Below, piece by piece: positions 24,773 through 33,314 of a stretch of DNA of 64,000 nucleotides (the stretch's first letter is position 1; each line of letters begins with the position of its first letter). Position numbers and translations under genes: made by a program. Origin of the DNA: BD2-11 sp965221785 (GTDB lineage: Bacteria > Gemmatimonadota > Gemmatimonadetes > Longimicrobiales > Gaopeijiaceae); NCBI GenBank assembly GCA_965221785.1, contig CBDCSR010000003.1:930001-994000 (forward strand), in the 5' to 3' direction. The notes under the pieces were generated by a model that ran no database searches, was not told the origin of the DNA, and was given only the letters and a program-made list of their open reading frames with translations.

Positions 24773-27050
24773 TTACGATCTCTTCCACGGCGTGCACGAA
24801 CACGATGTCGTTTGCGGCCCTGTGGCTCCGGAGCACCTCGGTCAGGCTTCCTCCCTTCATCTGCGCTGCCGAAATCCCCGCGATCACCAGATCCGCGTCG
24901 GCTGACCGGTACTCCACCTCGGACTCGATCCTGGTCTGCGATTCGACGGGCAGCGTTTCGATGTTCTTTCGCCCGATGGGCAGGCGCCCCTGGTCGATGA
25001 GTGCGGACAACCGGTCGGCCTCATGCTCGTCCCCGTCCGTGCCGATGCACGCGAAGACACGGATCTCGGCGGTTCTCCATTCGGGGTGACCGACAATGAT
25101 GTAGGCCAGCATCAGCATCATTGCGGCGTTGGGCAGGGTCTCCGGGGTCAGCCAGACATGGATCGACGAACGGTAGCCGAAGCGGAACGTGCTGGAGCGC
25201 AGGACCACCACGTTGAACCGGGATGAGGCTGACAGGAGCATGGCCCGCTCCAGCCTCGGGATCTCCTCCGGGTGCTCCTGGTCGAATTCCAGCAGAATGC
25301 TGTTGTTGGGCAGGCCCGAGATGCCGGGGTACTGGAGCGCCTGCGTGACCGCGTTCTCGAAGGAGGGCGCGATCAGCGTGTCGACGAACGTTCCCGCCCG
25401 GCTGAGGTCGGAACGCTTCACCAGCTTCGTGAGCTGCGCACGGGCCGCCAGCTCCGTGTCCAGGGCATACTCACCCTTCATGTGCTGGACGAAGTGGCCG
25501 AAGCCGTGGCGGTGGGAGATCCAGCGCAGCAGGTCGAACTGGGCCACGCGGCGGTCGCCGAACTGCGTGAGCGCCACGAACGACGGGCGCCACCCGCCGT
25601 CCTGCTGCGCGCTCCGGTTCTTCTGGAGCATGATCTGCAGCCTGCGGACAAGCTGGAACATCGCCCCCTGGAGAATCGCGGCCAGATCGCGTTCACCGCG
25701 CCGCGACCGCTTCAGCCCCAGGTAGATGACGAGCATGATCGCCATGGCGAGGAGCGCGTACACGGCGCTCATCTGGATCATCATGAGCACGCACATCACC
25801 GCGCCGACCAGCGATATGTACCAGCGGGAGCGGAAGGTCGGGCGGTACGACGGGTTGCCTGCGAAGTACTCCAGGAACGCCACGGAGCAGAGGGTGCCGT
25901 ACGTCACCATGAAGAACATGCTCAGGATCTGGGCGATGAAGTCGATATCGCCGAGCGCCACGAACACGGCCGCCAGCGCCACTGAAACGTAGGTGGCGTT
26001 AATGGGCTCACCCGCGTCGCCCCGCCCGGTGGCGAGGAGCTCGTTGACCTTCCCGCCCGGGAAGACGCGGTCACGGGCCAGAGCCTGCAGCGTGCGCGGG
26101 GCCACCATGACCGAGCCGAGCGCGGAGGAGAAGGCCGCGGCGGCCAGCCCGATGTAGATGGAAGGGCCCCAGAGGGCGATGCGGGCCATGATGAACTGGT
26201 CGTCGGCCAGGGCGTCCGGCGTGGCGCTTTGCGCGAGCTTGATCGCGACCAGCGCGTAGACGGCCATGCCGGCAAAGGTCGCCCCGATGGTTCCCAGCGG
26301 GATCGAGCGCATCGGGTTCTTCAGATCGCCCGACAGCCCGAGGCCTGCGATCATGCCGGTGAAGGCGGGAAAGCAGGTGGCGAACACGACTCCGAACCCG
26401 TCGGGGTTGGCGATCGTCGATGTCAGATTGAGTCCGTCGGGCCGGATCTCCTCGGGTCCCGATCCCAGCAGGAAGGCTCCGATGACCGCCGCCAGGATGC
26501 CGCACACGACCCACAGCACGCGCACGCCCTGGTCGGCACCCCTGGTCAGCATGAGCGCGACCAGCGCGGCGAGACCGGGAACGCTGATCCAGTGAAGTGT
26601 GGGGACGATCCCGAGGCTGGTCCCTATCCATCCCAGCACCGGCTGGAAGGCTTCCGCGAACGCCACCAGGTAGAAGGCGACCGAGATCGCCTGGGACAGA
26701 TACAGCGCGATCCCGATCGAGCCGCCGATCGTGGTGCCGAATGAGCGGCTGATGATGAAGTACGCTCCTCCCCCCGCGACACGCCGGTTGGTCGCGATCT
26801 CGGAGACGGCCAGCACGGTGGGGATCGTCACCATGTGTCCGATGATGATGATCATCATCGCGCCCCACAGGCCGACGTGCCCCACGGCATAGCCGAACCT
26901 GAGGAAGAGGATGGCGCCCAGAATCGTGCTGATCGACGCCAGGAAGACCGGCGCTGTCCCGAAGCCGTGACCGGATTCGGAGGGCTCGCCCGAAGGGCCG
27001 GATCCGCGAGTCGGACTTCCGCCGGTGCTCGCTAACGTTGGCGCGACCAT
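24765..27050 (-). CDS. SLC12-like cation-chloride cotransporter / APC permease
   Basis: A 761-residue protein. After a polar tail of about 30 residues come about 12 membrane helices of the APC fold (TAPVFLASISTILGAILFLRFGYAVG; GGAYFIISRSFGTTIGGSIGIALYL) to residue about 470, followed by a cytosolic domain of about 280 residues like that of NKCC/KCC-type SLC12 proteins (FVALTQFGDRRVAQFD, RLERAMLLSASSRFNVVVLRSS). Bacterial members are presumed to move amino acids or cations with chloride; the substrate here is not known. ATG 27050 was chosen because the open frame upstream (to 27824) lies opposite another gene and is not protein-like. It overlaps the MscS gene downstream. Confidence 0.85.
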   Translation of the reverse strand: MVAPTLASTGGSPTRGSGPSGEPSESGHGFGTAPVFLASISTILGAILFLRFGYAVGHVGLWGAMMIIIIGHMVTIPTVLAVSEIATNRRVAGGGAYFIISRSFGTTIGGSIGIALYLSQAISVAFYLVAFAEAFQPVLGWIGTSLGIVPTLHWISVPGLAALVALMLTRGADQGVRVLWVVCGILAAVIGAFLLGSGPEEIRPDGLNLTSTIANPDGFGVVFATCFPAFTGMIAGLGLSGDLKNPMRSIPLGTIGATFAGMAVYALVAIKLAQSATPDALADDQFIMARIALWGPSIYIGLAAAAFSSALGSVMVAPRTLQALARDRVFPGGKVNELLATGRGDAGEPINATYVSVALAAVFVALGDIDFIAQILSMFFMVTYGTLCSVAFLEYFAGNPSYRPTFRSRWYISLVGAVMCVLMMIQMSAVYALLAMAIMLVIYLGLKRSRRGERDLAAILQGAMFQLVRRLQIMLQKNRSAQQDGGWRPSFVALTQFGDRRVAQFDLLRWISHRHGFGHFVQHMKGEYALDTELAARAQLTKLVKRSDLSRAGTFVDTLIAPSFENAVTQALQYPGISGLPNNSILLEFDQEHPEEIPRLERAMLLSASSRFNVVVLRSSTFRFGYRSSIHVWLTPETLPNAAMMLMLAYIIVGHPEWRTAEIRVFACIGTDGDEHEADRLSALIDQGRLPIGRKNIETLPVESQTRIESEVEYRSADADLVIAGISAAQMKGGSLTEVLRSHRAANDIVFVHAVEEIVID

Positions 27051-27296
27051 AGATGGCTCCGGGAAGCGGGTGCTCCGCCCGCAACGGGTCCTGACCGAAA
27101 GGCCAACCCCACTGCGGGCACCACCCTCGCAACCATGCGCTGGAGGGCGAGTCGAATTTAGAGCCCGGGCAACAACGCGTCCATCGACGGCGCAACGCTC
27201 GTCCAGAGGAGGCGTTGCGGCTTCATGAGGCGCTGGCGGCAGGGGCCGCTCCCGACGATAATGAGTCCATTGACCCGTACCATGGAGGCAGGCGAA

Positions 27297-27977
27297 ATGG
27301 AAATGGACTGGAATGCGATCCTGCTGGACCCGGTCCGCACCTTCATCGGGCAGTTGGTTGGCTTCCTGCCGAACCTGTTGGCCGTGGTTGCGATTCTCGT
27401 CGGTGGCTGGATCGTCGCGAAGGTGATCCAGGGCGTGCTCGTCCGACTTCTCGAGGCGGTGAAGGCCGACAGTCTGGCGGAGAGGGTCCAACTCGCGGAG
27501 ATGCTGTCCAGGGGAGGCATTCAGCGAACCTTCTCCAGGCTGGTGGGAGCCATCGCGTACTGGCTTGTCATGCTCGTCGTGCTGGTCGCGGCCCTCAACG
27601 CGCTCCAGCTCACCGCCACCGCCGAGTTGCTGCAAGGATTCGTCGGCTTCCTGCCCACCGTTGTGACAGCGGTCGTGGTCCTGATTGTGGGGCTCCTGGC
27701 CGCAGGTTTTCTGGCAGCGACGGTTCGCACCGTAGCCAGCAACGCCGGCATCGCCCAGGCGCACGTGCTGGGGCAGTTCGTCCAGTCCATCGTCATCATC
27801 TTTTCCGTGGTGGTGGCCCTGCAACAGCTTCAGGTCCAGTTCGTGGGCGATGCCTTCCTGATCATCCTCGGAGCCATCAGCTTCGCGTTGGCTCTGGCCT
27901 TCGGGCTGGGCTGCAAGGACCTGGCAGGACGCTGGGTGGCCGGCTTGATCGACCGCCTCTCGCCGCCCGCGGAGTAG
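27297..27977 (+). CDS. MscS-type conserved TM-helix protein
   Basis: A 226-residue membrane protein lacking the MscS beta domain. It carries the conserved TM-helix motif twice: FLPNLLAVVAILVGGWIVAKV (about residues 23-43) and FLPTVVTAVVVLIVGLLAAGF (about 120-140), then a third hydrophobic stretch (IILGAISFALALAFGLGCKDLAGRW). This is the PF05552 type often next to mechanosensitive channels. ATG 27297 follows GGAGGCAGG; an ATG two codons later is equally possible. It is divergent from the SLC12-like/MscS operon, which points to an osmotic-stress neighbourhood. Confidence 0.82.
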   Translation: MEMDWNAILLDPVRTFIGQLVGFLPNLLAVVAILVGGWIVAKVIQGVLVRLLEAVKADSLAERVQLAEMLSRGGIQRTFSRLVGAIAYWLVMLVVLVAALNALQLTATAELLQGFVGFLPTVVTAVVVLIVGLLAAGFLAATVRTVASNAGIAQAHVLGQFVQSIVIIFSVVVALQQLQVQFVGDAFLIILGAISFALALAFGLGCKDLAGRWVAGLIDRLSPPAE

Positions 27978-27986
27978 GCCCGGGGA

Positions 27987-28045
27987 CGCGAGCCGCTCGC
28001 GGGTACGGACCAGGGCCGGGAAGGGTCGGGGTTCAGCCTGAACCC
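27987..28045. terminator. Two hairpins between convergent genes
   Basis: Stem CGCGAG/CTCGCG with a 3-nt loop lies at 27987-28001, and stem GGGTTCA/TGAACCC with a 3-nt loop at 28029-28045, the second covering the stop codon of the minus-strand ligase gene. Neither has a T tract. They could serve as bidirectional or Rho-assisted terminators between the two converging genes. Confidence 0.35.
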
Positions 28046-29274
28046 GTTGTCAACTGCTCGCGCGCGTCCACCAGCGGGCGTGGATCGGTGGGGATGATCC
28101 CGGTGGGAACCACCACCACGACCGGGCGGATCTTCACGGCCTCGCGGATGCGGGCGGCGAGCCTGGCTTCGTCGGCCACGGCCCCGGGGGCCGCCTCGAC
28201 CCGCACCGTGAACACGTCCCGCACGCCGTCGCCGGACACCACCGCCTGGTAGCGCGCAACGTCCGGGTCGGACGCCAGTGCCGCCGCCAGTTCGCGCGGG
28301 TGGATGAACATGCCCTTCACCTTGACGCCTTCGCCCACCCGGCCCAGGAAGCCCGCCAGGCGCGGACCGGGGCGGCCGCGGGGGGAGGGCGCGCGCTTCC
28401 ATGCGGACAGGTCGCCGGTGCCGAAGCGAACCAGCGGGTAGACCTTGTTGGGGCTGGTGACCACCACCTGCCCCGTCTCCCCGTCCTCGGCCGGGCGGTC
28501 GTCGCCGGGGACCAGCACCTCGACCACCACCTCGGGCGCTACGTGCCACCCGTCCTTCTCCGCGCACTCGTAGCCGAGCAGACCGGTGTCCGCCGCCGCG
28601 TAGGCCTGGTAGACGTCCACCCCGAAGCCGTCCTGCAGGCGGGCGCGCAACGATGGCGGCAGGGGCGCGCCGGTCACCAGCGCGCGCTCGAACCCGAGCG
28701 GCCCGCCGGACTCCTCCGCCCGCTCGAGCAGGGTCAGCAGGAATTGGGGCGTGCCGGTGTAGCCGGTGGCGCCCGCCGCGCGCGCCGCCTCGATCTGGGC
28801 GGTCGTGGCCGCCACGCCTCCGGGGATCACGGCGCATCCAACCGCGCGCAATCCCCCGTCGAGCATCAGGCCGCCCGGCGTGAGGTGGTACGAGAAGCTG
28901 TTCAGCACCACATCGCCGGGGCGGAAGCCGGCGGCGCGCAGGGCCGTTGCGAAGCGCCAGAAGTCGTCGCCGGTGCCCTGCGGGTCGCTGATCGGCCCCG
29001 GCGAGCGGAAGATGCGCGCGAGCGACCCGGCCGCCACCGCGAGCATCCCGCCGAAGGGCGGATCGGCGGCCTGCAGGGCGGGCAGATCGTCCTTGGCCAA
29101 CACAGGGATCGCCCGCAGGTCCGCCACGCCCGCGACGTCCCCTGCCGACATCCCGGCGCCCTTCACCCTTCCTGCGATCTCAGGGCTGTGCCGGCTTCCA
29201 TAGGCGACGGCACGCGCCGCCAGCTGGTCCTGCTGTGCGTTCCAGTCGCTCGCCGCGTCCCCCTCGCCCCTCAC
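28033..29274 (-). CDS. Phenylacetate-CoA ligase-like adenylate-forming enzyme
   Basis: A 413-residue member of the PaaK-like ANL family, which activates a carboxylic acid with ATP and CoA. Visible features are GYTGTPQFLLTLLE, the YAAADTGLLGYEC segment corresponding to the aromatic/Glu core motif, VRFGTGDLSAW (the ATP-ribose Asp), and the C-terminal lid with KVKGMFIHPREL (hinge Lys). The P-loop motif SSGTTG is replaced by SPGPISDPQGTGDD, unlike canonical PaaK. The start GTG 29274 overlaps the livF stop by four bases. Its place at the end of a liv-type transporter operon suggests that it activates the imported acid. Confidence 0.8.
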   Translation of the reverse strand: MRGEGDAASDWNAQQDQLAARAVAYGSRHSPEIAGRVKGAGMSAGDVAGVADLRAIPVLAKDDLPALQAADPPFGGMLAVAAGSLARIFRSPGPISDPQGTGDDFWRFATALRAAGFRPGDVVLNSFSYHLTPGGLMLDGGLRAVGCAVIPGGVAATTAQIEAARAAGATGYTGTPQFLLTLLERAEESGGPLGFERALVTGAPLPPSLRARLQDGFGVDVYQAYAAADTGLLGYECAEKDGWHVAPEVVVEVLVPGDDRPAEDGETGQVVVTSPNKVYPLVRFGTGDLSAWKRAPSPRGRPGPRLAGFLGRVGEGVKVKGMFIHPRELAAALASDPDVARYQAVVSGDGVRDVFTVRVEAAPGAVADEARLAARIREAVKIRPVVVVVPTGIIPTDPRPLVDAREQLTTGSG

Positions 29275-30080
29275 GACAACCACCGCTTCCGGCGCCGATA
29301 GTGCTTCACGTCCCGGTACGACCGGCGCCCGCCATCGCCCAGCCCCAGATAGAACTCCTTCACGTCCTCGTTGGCGCGCAGCTCTCCGGCGGCGCCCTCC
29401 AGCACGACCCGGCCTCCCTCCATGATGTAGCCGTAGTCGGCCACCGACAGCGCGATGCGCGCGTTCTGCTCGACCAGCAGAATCGTGGTCCCTTCCTCGC
29501 GATTGATGCGCCGCACGATCTCGAAGATGCTCTCGACCAGCATCGGAGCCAGCCCGAGCGAGGGCTCGTCGAGCAGCATCATGCGTGGAGATGCCATCAG
29601 CGCCCGTCCCAGCGCCAGCATCTGCTGCTCGCCGCCCGAGAGATGGCCCGCGAGCTGCCCGCGCCGCTCCGCCAGCGCCGGAAAGTAATGGTAGACCCTG
29701 TCTGCCTCGGCGTTCAGGCCGCGCCGCGTCCCGCGCGTATACCCCCCCGCCAGCAGGTTCTCGCGCACGGTGAGATGCTCGAAGACCCGCCGTCCCTCGA
29801 GCACCTGGAAGACGCCCTTCTCCACGATGCGGTGGGCGGCCATCCCCTGGATCTCCTGGCCGTCGAAGACGATGGTCCCGTCGCTGACCTCGCCGTCTTC
29901 GACATGGAGCAGCCCCGAGATGGCCTTGAGGGTCGTCGTCTTTCCCGCGCCGTTGGAGCCCAGCAGAGCCGCGATCCGCCCCTCGGCCACCTCCAGCGAC
30001 AACCCCCGCAGCACGAGGATCACGTCGTCGTAGAGAACTTCGATGTTGTTGAGGCTGAGAAGCGGTGCCGAATCCGTCAT
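29271..30080 (-). CDS. livF: Branched-chain amino acid-type ABC transporter ATPase LivF
   Basis: A 269-residue ABC ATPase: Walker A GSNGAGKTT, signature LSGGEQQML, Walker B MMLLDEPSLGLAP, and switch His in LLVEQNAR. The spacing and the LGLAPMLVESIFEIV segment identify the LivF branch. It powers a HAAT-type importer together with LivG (encoded elsewhere in the window at 38826). The start is ATG 30080, 10 bp after the gene for the binding protein. The last five or so residues overlap the start of the ligase gene. Confidence 0.93.
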   Translation of the reverse strand: MTDSAPLLSLNNIEVLYDDVILVLRGLSLEVAEGRIAALLGSNGAGKTTTLKAISGLLHVEDGEVSDGTIVFDGQEIQGMAAHRIVEKGVFQVLEGRRVFEHLTVRENLLAGGYTRGTRRGLNAEADRVYHYFPALAERRGQLAGHLSGGEQQMLALGRALMASPRMMLLDEPSLGLAPMLVESIFEIVRRINREEGTTILLVEQNARIALSVADYGYIMEGGRVVLEGAAGELRANEDVKEFYLGLGDGGRRSYRDVKHYRRRKRWLS

Positions 30081-30090
30081 CCCATCGCCC

Positions 30091-31341
30091 TCAGGATGCG
30101 GGCGCCTGGATGAAGTCCGTGAACGGAACCCAGTTCCCGCCCTCGACCCGGAAGATGCGCAACCCCCCGGAGCCGCGGTGGTCCGTGGAAGTGAGGGTCA
30201 CGGGAGCGGTCACCCCGCCCATGTCGTAGTCGGACAGCGTCTCGAGCGCCGCCTTGATGTGCGCCCCTGTGAGCTCCTGGCCGGCCGCCAGCACCCGCCG
30301 CATCCCCTCGGCGAAGGCCGCGAAGGTCCACCAACCCTGGGTGTAGGCATTGGTCCTGCCTTCCGCGGACTCGCCCCTGGACGCGAGATAGTCGTGGATC
30401 ACGCGCGTCCCGGGCACGTCCACCGTCAGGGGCGCGTACGGCATCGTCCCCATCAGGCCCTCGGCCGCCTCTCCGGCCAGCTGAACGACCTGCGCGTTGG
30501 AGCACCAGTTGAGGCAGAAGAAGGTGGCTTCCAACCCCAGGCTGCGGGCGTTCTGGAGCGCCACCGCCGCTGGCCCGGAGGTGTTCTGAAAGACGACGTA
30601 GCGCGCGCCGCTCTGGCGGATGCGCGAGAACTCTGCGGTGAAATCCACCGCGCCGCGAGGCATCTCGTAGAGCGTGAGGTCGATTCCCTGCGCCTCGGCG
30701 AATTCGATCCCGCCCTGGTTGGCCGGCGACAGCCCGAAGGGGCTCGCGTTGTGCATGAGCGCGACGATGGGCGTTCCCTCGCCGTGGTTCCGGGCGATCC
30801 AGTCGAGGGCGATGCGGAACTGATCGCTGTAGGTCGTGGCCAGGAGAAAGTTGTAGGGGGCCTCCGCCGGATCCCCGAGGCGATGCGAGAGCGACGCGGA
30901 GCTGAACGGGATCTCGTCCTCGGCGATGCGCATGCGCAGGGCCTCGGTGTCCCCCGTCCCCCATCCCATGAAGATGACCGCGCCCTCGCTCACGAACTGG
31001 CTGTAGAGCTGCTCGGCGCGGTTGACCTGGTATCCATAGTCCTGGAAGATGAGGTCGATGGGCCGCCCTTCGATGCCCCCCTGCCGGTTGATCCAGTCGG
31101 CGAAGCCGCGCACGCCGTCGCCGTAGTCGGTGCCGACGTCGGCCGTGGGCCCGGTCAGGTCGAAGATGGCGCCGACCTTGATGCTGTTGTCGTCCGCGTC
31201 GGCGCCGTCGCCCCAGCAGGCGGCGCACAGGAGCATGGCAGCGCCCGCGGCCCACCCCTTCGCCCGGGCCTCAGCCAGCCCCTTCGTCCATCCCGTCGTC
31301 CGTCGTCCGTTCCCGGCGTGCACGCAGTCTGTCTCGCTCAT
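30091..31341 (-). CDS. Periplasmic substrate-binding lipoprotein, LivK-type
   Basis: A 416-residue ABC-importer binding protein. A positively charged leader ends in the lipobox LCAAC (Cys about residue 42), so it is probably a lipoprotein. The mature part has the type I periplasmic-binding fold: IKVGAIFDLTGPTADVGTDY, INRQGGIEGRPIDLIFQDYG, VIFMGWGTGDTEAL, and a C-terminal MGGVTAPVTLTSTDHRG. Homologues bind branched-chain amino acids, short-chain amides or aromatic acids; the linked acyl-CoA ligases favour a carboxylic acid here, as an inference. The start is ATG 31341, 13 bp after livM. Confidence 0.9.
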   Translation of the reverse strand: MSETDCVHAGNGRRTTGWTKGLAEARAKGWAAGAAMLLCAACWGDGADADDNSIKVGAIFDLTGPTADVGTDYGDGVRGFADWINRQGGIEGRPIDLIFQDYGYQVNRAEQLYSQFVSEGAVIFMGWGTGDTEALRMRIAEDEIPFSSASLSHRLGDPAEAPYNFLLATTYSDQFRIALDWIARNHGEGTPIVALMHNASPFGLSPANQGGIEFAEAQGIDLTLYEMPRGAVDFTAEFSRIRQSGARYVVFQNTSGPAAVALQNARSLGLEATFFCLNWCSNAQVVQLAGEAAEGLMGTMPYAPLTVDVPGTRVIHDYLASRGESAEGRTNAYTQGWWTFAAFAEGMRRVLAAGQELTGAHIKAALETLSDYDMGGVTAPVTLTSTDHRGSGGLRIFRVEGGNWVPFTDFIQAPAS

Positions 31342-31353
31342 CTTCCCATTCCT

Positions 31354-32427
31354 TCAGTTGGCCCGGCTCTCGCCGCGCCGGTACGCGAACGGCCACACAT
31401 GAAAGTAGTCTTTCACGTTCTCCCACAGTTTGGACAGTCCCCGGGGCTCGAAGATGAGGAAGAGGATGATCACGATCCCGAACACCGCCTGCTGCGCGTA
31501 GGGAAGAAGGGAAGCCGCCTGGGGAGCCGTATCCTGGATCGCGCGCCCCAGATTGGTGATGAGCGCCGGGAGCAACGTGATCAGCGCCGCTCCCAGAAAG
31601 GACCCGCGGATCGAGCCCAGGCCCCCGACGATGATCATCGCCAGGTAGACGATGCTGGTGTTCAGCGTGAAGCGCTCCCAGGTGATGATGTTGCGGTAGA
31701 AGGCGATCATCGCCCCCGCGAGGCCGACGAAGAACGACGAGGTCGCGAAGGCCAGCAGCTTGGTTCGGAACAGGTCCACCCCGATGACGCTCGCCGCGAC
31801 GTCCTGGTCCCGCACCGCCTCGAAGGCGCGGCCCATGCGGCTGCGGAAGAGGTTGGCCGCGAAGAGCGCGGTTCCGGCCGCCGTGAGCACCGCCAGCCAG
31901 TAGAAGTTGAAGGTGCTGTTCAGGCGCAGGCCGAAGAGGCGCGGGGCGGGCAGGACGATGGCCTCGGTCCCCCCCGTGACCGCCGTCCAGTGGGTGGTCA
32001 CCCACTCCACGATCTCCTGCGCGGCCAGGGTGGCGATCGCCAGGTAGAGCCCCTTCAGACGCAGGGAAGGGAGCCCGAAGAAGGTGCCTGCCACGGCGGT
32101 GAGAATGCAGGCGCAGAACACGCTCGCGCCCCAGGGGACCCCGAAGTTGAGGGTGAGAAGTCCGGCGGTGTACGCCCCGATCGCCATGAAGGCGCCCTGG
32201 CCCAGCGAGATCTGGCCCGTATGGCCAACCAGGATGTTGAGGCCGATGGCGCCCACGGTGGCGATGGCCACCTGGTTGGCCAGATCCAGCCAGTAGGTGC
32301 TGGCCACGAACGGAAAGACGAGCAGGAAGAGGGCGAGAGCCGCCAGGCGGATCCGCTGTGCGGGCCGGGGTCGGAGTCCCATGTCGGACTCGTAGCGGGT
32401 GTGGAAGACCCCGCACTCCATGCTCAT
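31354..32427 (-). CDS. livM: ABC transporter permease LivM
   Basis: A 357-residue permease with about eight to ten membrane helices. Family hallmarks are IGLNILVGHTGQISLGQGAFMAIGAY and the EAA-like loop GRAFEAVRDQDVAASVIGVDLFRTKLLAF, followed by IIVGGLGSIRGSFLGAALITLLP. The Arg/Pro-rich tail after EPRGLSKLWE is usual. It forms the membrane channel with LivH, whose gene ends ten bases upstream. The start is ATG 32427. Confidence 0.93.
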   Translation of the reverse strand: MSMECGVFHTRYESDMGLRPRPAQRIRLAALALFLLVFPFVASTYWLDLANQVAIATVGAIGLNILVGHTGQISLGQGAFMAIGAYTAGLLTLNFGVPWGASVFCACILTAVAGTFFGLPSLRLKGLYLAIATLAAQEIVEWVTTHWTAVTGGTEAIVLPAPRLFGLRLNSTFNFYWLAVLTAAGTALFAANLFRSRMGRAFEAVRDQDVAASVIGVDLFRTKLLAFATSSFFVGLAGAMIAFYRNIITWERFTLNTSIVYLAMIIVGGLGSIRGSFLGAALITLLPALITNLGRAIQDTAPQAASLLPYAQQAVFGIVIILFLIFEPRGLSKLWENVKDYFHVWPFAYRRGESRAN

Positions 32428-32437
32428 GGGGCAAGTC

Positions 32438-33310
32438 TCATACGCGCTCGATGATCTCCTTCCCGAAGAGCCCGTAGGGCCGGACCATCAGCACCATGAT
32501 GAGTACCAGGTAGGGGACCACCAGGTTGAGCCCGTGCCCCACGTAGAAGCCGACGTATACCTCCAGCAGGCCGATGATGGCGCCGCCGATCACGGCCCCC
32601 TTGATCGAATCCAGGCCGCCCAGGATCACCACCGGAAAGACGCGCAGACCGATGGCCGCCACGTTGGGGCTTACTCCCACGATGTTGCCCAGCATGATGC
32701 CCCCGATCGCGGCGGAGGCGGCGGCCAGCCCCCACGCCACCCCGAAGACGCGCGGGATGCTGATCCCCATGCTGAGCGCCGCCTGCTGGTCGTCGGCGAT
32801 GGCGCGCATGGCGATGCCGTCGCGGGTGTAGCGGAAGAAGAGGCCGAGCCCCGCCAGCATCGCCAGGGCGATGGGGATGGAGAGCACCCGTGCCGCCGAA
32901 AGCACCGCGGGTCCGATGACCAGGTCGCCGGCGGGGAGAAAGGAGTCGAACGCGCGCGGATTCGGGCCCCAGATGGCGTTGATGGCGCCCCGCAGGACCG
33001 ATGACAGCCCGATGGTCACCATGATCATCGAGATGACGGGCTCGCCCACCAGGGGCCGCAGCACCAGACGCTCGACCGCGAGGGCCACCGCGACCGCCAG
33101 CAGCACGGTCACCAGGACCCCGAGGCTCCACGGCAGCCCGGTCTGGGCGACCGCGAAGAAGATCAGGTACGTCCCCAGGAGGAGCAGGTCGCCCTGGGCG
33201 AAGTTGATGACGTCGCTTGCCTTGTAGATGACCACGAAGCCGGCCGCCGCCAAGGCGTAGATCATCCCGGTGCTGAGTCCGGAGACGGTCAGCTGCAGGA
33301 AGATGTCCAT
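32438..33310 (-). CDS. livH: ABC transporter permease LivH
   Basis: A 290-residue permease with the LivH N-terminus LQLTVSGLSTGMIYALAAAGFVVIYKAS followed by VINFAQGDLLLLGTYL, and the coupling-loop segment IAMRAIADDQQAALSMGI. The C-terminal LVLIMVLMVRPYGLFGKE is also typical. Size and helix number are normal. The start is ATG 33310, four bases after the stop of the acyl-CoA synthetase gene, so the ligase and the transporter are co-transcribed. Confidence 0.93.
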   Translation of the reverse strand: MDIFLQLTVSGLSTGMIYALAAAGFVVIYKASDVINFAQGDLLLLGTYLIFFAVAQTGLPWSLGVLVTVLLAVAVALAVERLVLRPLVGEPVISMIMVTIGLSSVLRGAINAIWGPNPRAFDSFLPAGDLVIGPAVLSAARVLSIPIALAMLAGLGLFFRYTRDGIAMRAIADDQQAALSMGISIPRVFGVAWGLAAASAAIGGIMLGNIVGVSPNVAAIGLRVFPVVILGGLDSIKGAVIGGAIIGLLEVYVGFYVGHGLNLVVPYLVLIMVLMVRPYGLFGKEIIERV

Positions 33311-33314
33311 GTCG

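Noticed and set aside
27051..27824. N-terminal extension of the SLC12-like protein to 1019 residues
   Set aside because: The extension lies opposite the MscS-type TM gene, is His/Gln/Asp-rich and has no membrane or domain features.
30043..32454. Long plus-strand open frame (803 codons) over the liv genes
   Set aside because: Shadow of three well-recognised minus-strand transporter genes; low-complexity Gly/Arg/Pro-rich translation.
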